Shown here one piece after another: positions 60,908-63,503 of a stretch of 63,503 bases of DNA; the first letter of the stretch is position 1; every line of letters starts with the position of its first letter. Source of the DNA: JAAUTS01 sp034440395 (GTDB lineage Bacteria; Verrucomicrobiota; Verrucomicrobiia; Methylacidiphilales; JAAUTS01); assembly GCA_034440395.1 (NCBI GenBank), contig JAWXBW010000024.1, forward strand, positions 1 to 63,503, in the 5' to 3' direction. The notes under the pieces are model-generated. The model was given only the letters and a program-made list of their open reading frames with translations. It had not been told where the DNA came from and searched no databases. A program made the translations under genes and the position numbers.

Positions 60908-61975
60908 CTATGGTTTGGGACTAGGGTCAGTGGTTGAAGGAGGAGCTGTGAGTGGAGTGACGGCGGCGGGCGCAATTGTGGTCGGAGCGGGAGAAGGGGC
61001 GATAGTCGGATTAAGATACGGTGCGAGATCAGGAAAGTTACTAAGCGGTGCCACGGACACTAATGTAATGCCTAAAGCGTCCGCTTTAGTTTGGGTAGGT
61101 AGTTTAGCTTTATCAAACTCTTGTTGAAAGGCCAGCAGGGTAGATTTAATGGTCTCAGGATTGCTTTGATGCACTTTTGACATGAGCACGTAGGAAGTGA
61201 CTTTTGAGTAATATCTACCATGAATGGCTTCCCACTCGATTTGGAGCAGAGCGCGATGTTTTTCTAGGTAAGTGGTTAAGGGTTTGTCGGGAAAAGTTCC
61301 TGCGGGAGCTTTGGTGTAGGTATCATTAAGTTTCGTGGTCGCCTCTTTAAGTGCTAATGCAATGGACTCATTGCTCTGGAAAGCAAGTTCGATACTTAAA
61401 ATTTCGCTGGAAGCAGGAAGGAGTTTTTTGGCAGAATCAGCATCTAAGTTAAGTGATAAAATGTTTTTCTTATAGGTGGCCAGCTGAACGTTGGTGCCAT
61501 TTAAGGTAATCAAGACAGAACCGTTTTTCACCTGATAAGGAAAGGTCTGACGCAGGGTTACTCTATTTTCGTAATCCGATTTACTTAAACTACCGAGAAA
61601 AGGCGTGGTCTCATCCAAGATATTTCCTTCCATAAAACGCCTGACTCCATCTTCATAAATTTTCATTCCATCTAGTTCAGGAGTTCCTTCGCTCGCCATT
61701 TTCTTAAACCAGAGAGGCACTGTTCCAGAGGGTAGAAACCACGTCGCATGGCGGTAGGTGAACTCAAGTTTCGAATCGTCAAGGATTTCAATTTGAATGA
61801 GTCTAAGATTCTTCTGAGCTATTTTAGTTTCATCTTTAGTGGGGCTCGTGTCCGTCTCTATCTTAAAATAAGAGCCAACAGGGATTTTTTCTTTGAATAA
61901 GCAAGCGTTCAAAAAAAGGCAGAGAGAAAGAGTAAGGCTTAAGGCAATGAAAGACCGTGGTGAAAATTGAGGCAT
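60908..61975 (-). CDS. predicted lipoprotein, unknown function
   Basis: This 355-residue protein has a lipoprotein signal peptide: hydrophobic FIALSLTLSLCLFLNAC with a good lipobox (LNAC). The mature part has a beta-strand region, then helices (SIALALKEATTKLNDTY, HRALLQIEWEAIHG), and ends in a low-complexity Pro/Thr/Ala tail of about 40 residues. No catalytic motif is recognised. A perfect -35 (TTGACA) lies upstream, placing the likely +1 five bases from the ATG. Confidence 0.78.
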   Translation of the reverse strand: MPQFSPRSFIALSLTLSLCLFLNACLFKEKIPVGSYFKIETDTSPTKDETKIAQKNLRLIQIEILDDSKLEFTYRHATWFLPSGTVPLWFKKMASEGTPELDGMKIYEDGVRRFMEGNILDETTPFLGSLSKSDYENRVTLRQTFPYQVKNGSVLITLNGTNVQLATYKKNILSLNLDADSAKKLLPASSEILSIELAFQSNESIALALKEATTKLNDTYTKAPAGTFPDKPLTTYLEKHRALLQIEWEAIHGRYYSKVTSYVLMSKVHQSNPETIKSTLLAFQQEFDKAKLPTQTKADALGITLVSVAPLSNFPDLAPYLNPTIAPSPAPTTIAPAAVTPLTAPPSTTDPSPKP

Positions 61976-61986
61976 AACGAACCACG

Positions 61987-62015
61987 AAAATGATCTTCAG
62001 CCAGTGTTCTGTCAA
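61987..62015 (-). promoter_or_regulatory. promoter of the lipoprotein gene
   Basis: Minus-strand TTGACA (62015-62010), 17-base spacer, CATTTT (61992-61987). The -35 is perfect; the -10 is weak. The expected +1 is about 61980, five bases before the ATG at 61975. Confidence 0.4.
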
Positions 62016-62092
62016 TCCAGAATAAGGTTAGAGAGGAGCTTCTTTTTATTTCTTCCGTGAAGAACGGCGTGACCTCGTGTTTTTACTTTGCT

Positions 62093-63247
62093 ATGAAAAA
62101 CACTGTGAAAAATAAAATTGTTATCGCTGTTGGTATAGCTGGCCACCCCATTGCTGCGGCTGGGAATAGTTGGGCTTTCCTGCAATGGGTGCTGGGTTTT
62201 CAAGAGGCGGGTTGGGATGTCTGGGTGGTGGAAAGTCTGCACTCAGAAAAATTAGTGGATGCTACCTGGGCAAAGGCTTCCTTCGAGCAGAGTTCTAATA
62301 AAAGCCATTGGGACAGCGTGATGGCGAGATTTGGACTTACGGAGTGTTCCACCTTATTGGTTGATGATGCGGCTGAGACGCTTGGTAGGGCTCAGGATTT
62401 TGCGACGGAGGCAGATTTATTTTTAAACATTTCAGGCCATTTTCGTTCACACATTTTGAAGTTCCCTAAAGCCAAAAAAATCTATCTCGATCTAGACCCT
62501 GCGTTTACCCAGATCTGGTCTTTAGTTTATAAAAGTGACATGAATTTTGCGGGCCATGACCGCTACTTTAGCTACGGTTCGCTCCTAGGTCAGCAAGGGT
62601 GTCTGGCTCCGACTTGTGGTCTGGAGTGGGTAGGCGTATTTCCTCCCGTAGTTCTTAAGTATTGGCCCTGTCAGGCTCAGCAGTCTGAGTTTGTGAAGTT
62701 TAGCACCTTGGCGCATTGGCAGGGGTATAGTTGGTGCGAGTGGGAGGGGCAATGGTATAAGGGTAAGAGTGAGGAATTCATGAAGCTGACGACGTTGCCT
62801 CGTGGCCTGGAGGCTCAATTTGAGATTGCAACAGAGGTGGAATCGAATCAGGTAGAGCTAGACTGTTTTAAATCGGAGGGTTGGAACTTAGTCAGTGGCT
62901 CAGAGATTAGTCAATCCTTTGAAACCTATGAAGCATATCTGCGCCAGTCTTCTAGTGAGTTTAGTGCGGCTAAGGGTGGTTATGTTTTATCTCAGGGTGG
63001 CTGGTTTAGTGATCGTAGTGTGTGTTACTTAGCTAGTGGTAGGCCAGTGGTTTTGCAAACCACGGGGATTGAGAAATTGATTCCGACAGGCGAGGGGTTA
63101 TTTACCTTTTCCGACGTTTCTAGTGCGGCGGAAGCGTGCCAAGCTCTTCTTGAAAATTTCCAAGAACAACAAGGTGCCGCTCGGGCTTTAGCGGAGCGCA
63201 CTTTTGATAGTCATGTGGTGATTGCGGGTATGTTGAACCGACTTTAA
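62093..63247 (+). CDS. glycosyltransferase-like protein (GT-B fold suspected)
   Basis: About 384 residues from the ATG at 62093. The frame opens at GTG 62057, but the extra 12 residues are not family-like. It begins with a Rossmann-like VIAVGIAGHPIAAAGNSWAFLQWVLGFQEAGWDVWVVE, a pattern seen in some glycosyltransferases. A C-terminal segment, GGWFSDRSVCYLASGRPVVLQTTG then EGLFTFSDVSSAAEA, resembles the GT-B donor domain (acidic and glycine-rich). The exact family and substrates are not recognised. A perfect TTCTTC/GAAGAA hairpin lies at 62050-62064 in the leader. Confidence 0.6.
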   Translation: MKNTVKNKIVIAVGIAGHPIAAAGNSWAFLQWVLGFQEAGWDVWVVESLHSEKLVDATWAKASFEQSSNKSHWDSVMARFGLTECSTLLVDDAAETLGRAQDFATEADLFLNISGHFRSHILKFPKAKKIYLDLDPAFTQIWSLVYKSDMNFAGHDRYFSYGSLLGQQGCLAPTCGLEWVGVFPPVVLKYWPCQAQQSEFVKFSTLAHWQGYSWCEWEGQWYKGKSEEFMKLTTLPRGLEAQFEIATEVESNQVELDCFKSEGWNLVSGSEISQSFETYEAYLRQSSSEFSAAKGGYVLSQGGWFSDRSVCYLASGRPVVLQTTGIEKLIPTGEGLFTFSDVSSAAEACQALLENFQEQQGAARALAERTFDSHVVIAGMLNRL

Positions 63248-63424
63248 AACTAAGCAGATAAGTTGTTGAAAACGCTGTAGCTTTTAAAAGAACATTGTCA
63301 CGAAAAGATTATTTATATTCATGCTAAAATCTATAGATAGTTAAGTAAAAACTCTTGGAAAAAGGGCTTTAGTAGGAACATCCCGAAGAAGACGTTAGAA
63401 GAAACTTTTTTTCTAAAAAATCTA

Positions 63425-63454
63425 TTGACGCAGAGAGTAGGTTTTAGGTATTTC
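63425..63454 (+). promoter_or_regulatory. candidate promoter at the window end
   Basis: TTGACG (63425-63430), 18-base spacer, TATTTC (63449-63454). It may serve a gene beyond the window. The rest of 63248-63503 is AT-rich with no coding signal; TTTTAC and GTAAAA form an inverted repeat near 63470-63488. Confidence 0.25.
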
Positions 63455-63503
63455 AAGGTTATTATCTTATTTTACTGACAAGGTAAAATATTCTATAAAA
63501 TGT

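Noticed and set aside
1..63503. tRNA, rRNA, CRISPR, prophage or insertion sequences
   Set aside because: All gaps over about 80 bases were read by eye. None has a tRNA cloverleaf pattern, tandem spaced repeats, terminal inverted repeats with a transposase, or phage-type genes.

Overview
This 63.5 kb window is chromosomal DNA from a Gram-negative bacterium with an outer membrane: lpxA, a MlaEFD-type lipid transporter, ExbB/ExbD, a lipoprotein and a TolC-free set of envelope proteins are present. The exosortase plus EpsI pair, the DUF2298 membrane protein, the CGWS glutaredoxin, the secreted protein at 12214 and the general gene content look most like the Verrucomicrobiota (Opitutae-like, moderate GC). 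That placement is inference from gene types, because no rRNA gene is present. I found no tRNA or rRNA genes, CRISPR array, insertion sequence, integrase or phage gene. Almost all of the window is ordinary, densely packed core genome with many 4-base ATGA/GTGA overlaps.

Layout. 1-4804 (+): end of an exopolysaccharide cluster (truncated DUF1972 glycosyltransferase, GT9 glycosyltransferase, exosortase, EpsI, RmlD-like reductase). 4855-6174 (-): GT87-like membrane glycosyltransferase. 6269-10999 (+): HU, hisS, aspS, glutaredoxin, SirB1-like protein. 11050-12033 (-): CaCA antiporter. 12214-19907 (+): a secreted protein, then an AddB/AddA-like nuclease-helicase pair and an M14 peptidase. 19877-21830 (-): short RecO, a predicted caspase-fold secreted protein and a coupled proline-rich secreted protein. 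21934 (+): small coiled-coil protein. 22229-28119 (-): possible 47-codon ORF, PfkB kinase, DUF2298 protein, HrpB. 28138-31957 (+): lysA-dapF-dapA-dapB, making meso-DAP and lysine. 31974-38146 (-): FbpABC-like importer, a likely oxidoreductase remnant, a Gfo/Idh/MocA oxidoreductase and a sugar isomerase-like protein. 38228-39950: bacterial-PH protein and aspartate aminotransferase converging on a bidirectional terminator. 40159-41999: HAD phosphatase against exbB-exbD. 42152-45693 (+): mlaE-mlaF-mlaD-ispD and a small membrane protein. 45698-47290 (-): citramalate synthase. 47576-49119 (+): adk-fmt. 49124-52075 (-): secreted EEP-family enzyme, GntR/LacI-type regulator, lytic transglycosylase. 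52160-56028 (+): priA and rhlE. 56166-57650 (-): AsmA-like. 57802-60516 (+): radC-lpxA, then ridA-pyrE. 60524-61975 (-): tail-anchored protein and lipoprotein. 62093-63247 (+): glycosyltransferase-like protein.

The most unusual signals are: (1) an IspD with a C-terminal 70-residue extension that looks like a histidine-kinase DHp H-box; (2) a signal-peptide protein with a caspase-like His/Cys dyad, translationally coupled to a proline-rich partner; (3) a decayed oxidoreductase C-terminus left between the ABC permease and the intact Gfo gene; (4) several promoters whose predicted +1 falls on or within a few bases of the start codon (exbB, the gene at 21934, lysA, the lipoprotein), suggesting leaderless or near-leaderless mRNAs; (5) interleaved complementary segments with pseudoknot topology upstream of adk. 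No complete, clearly novel defence or metabolic system is visible.
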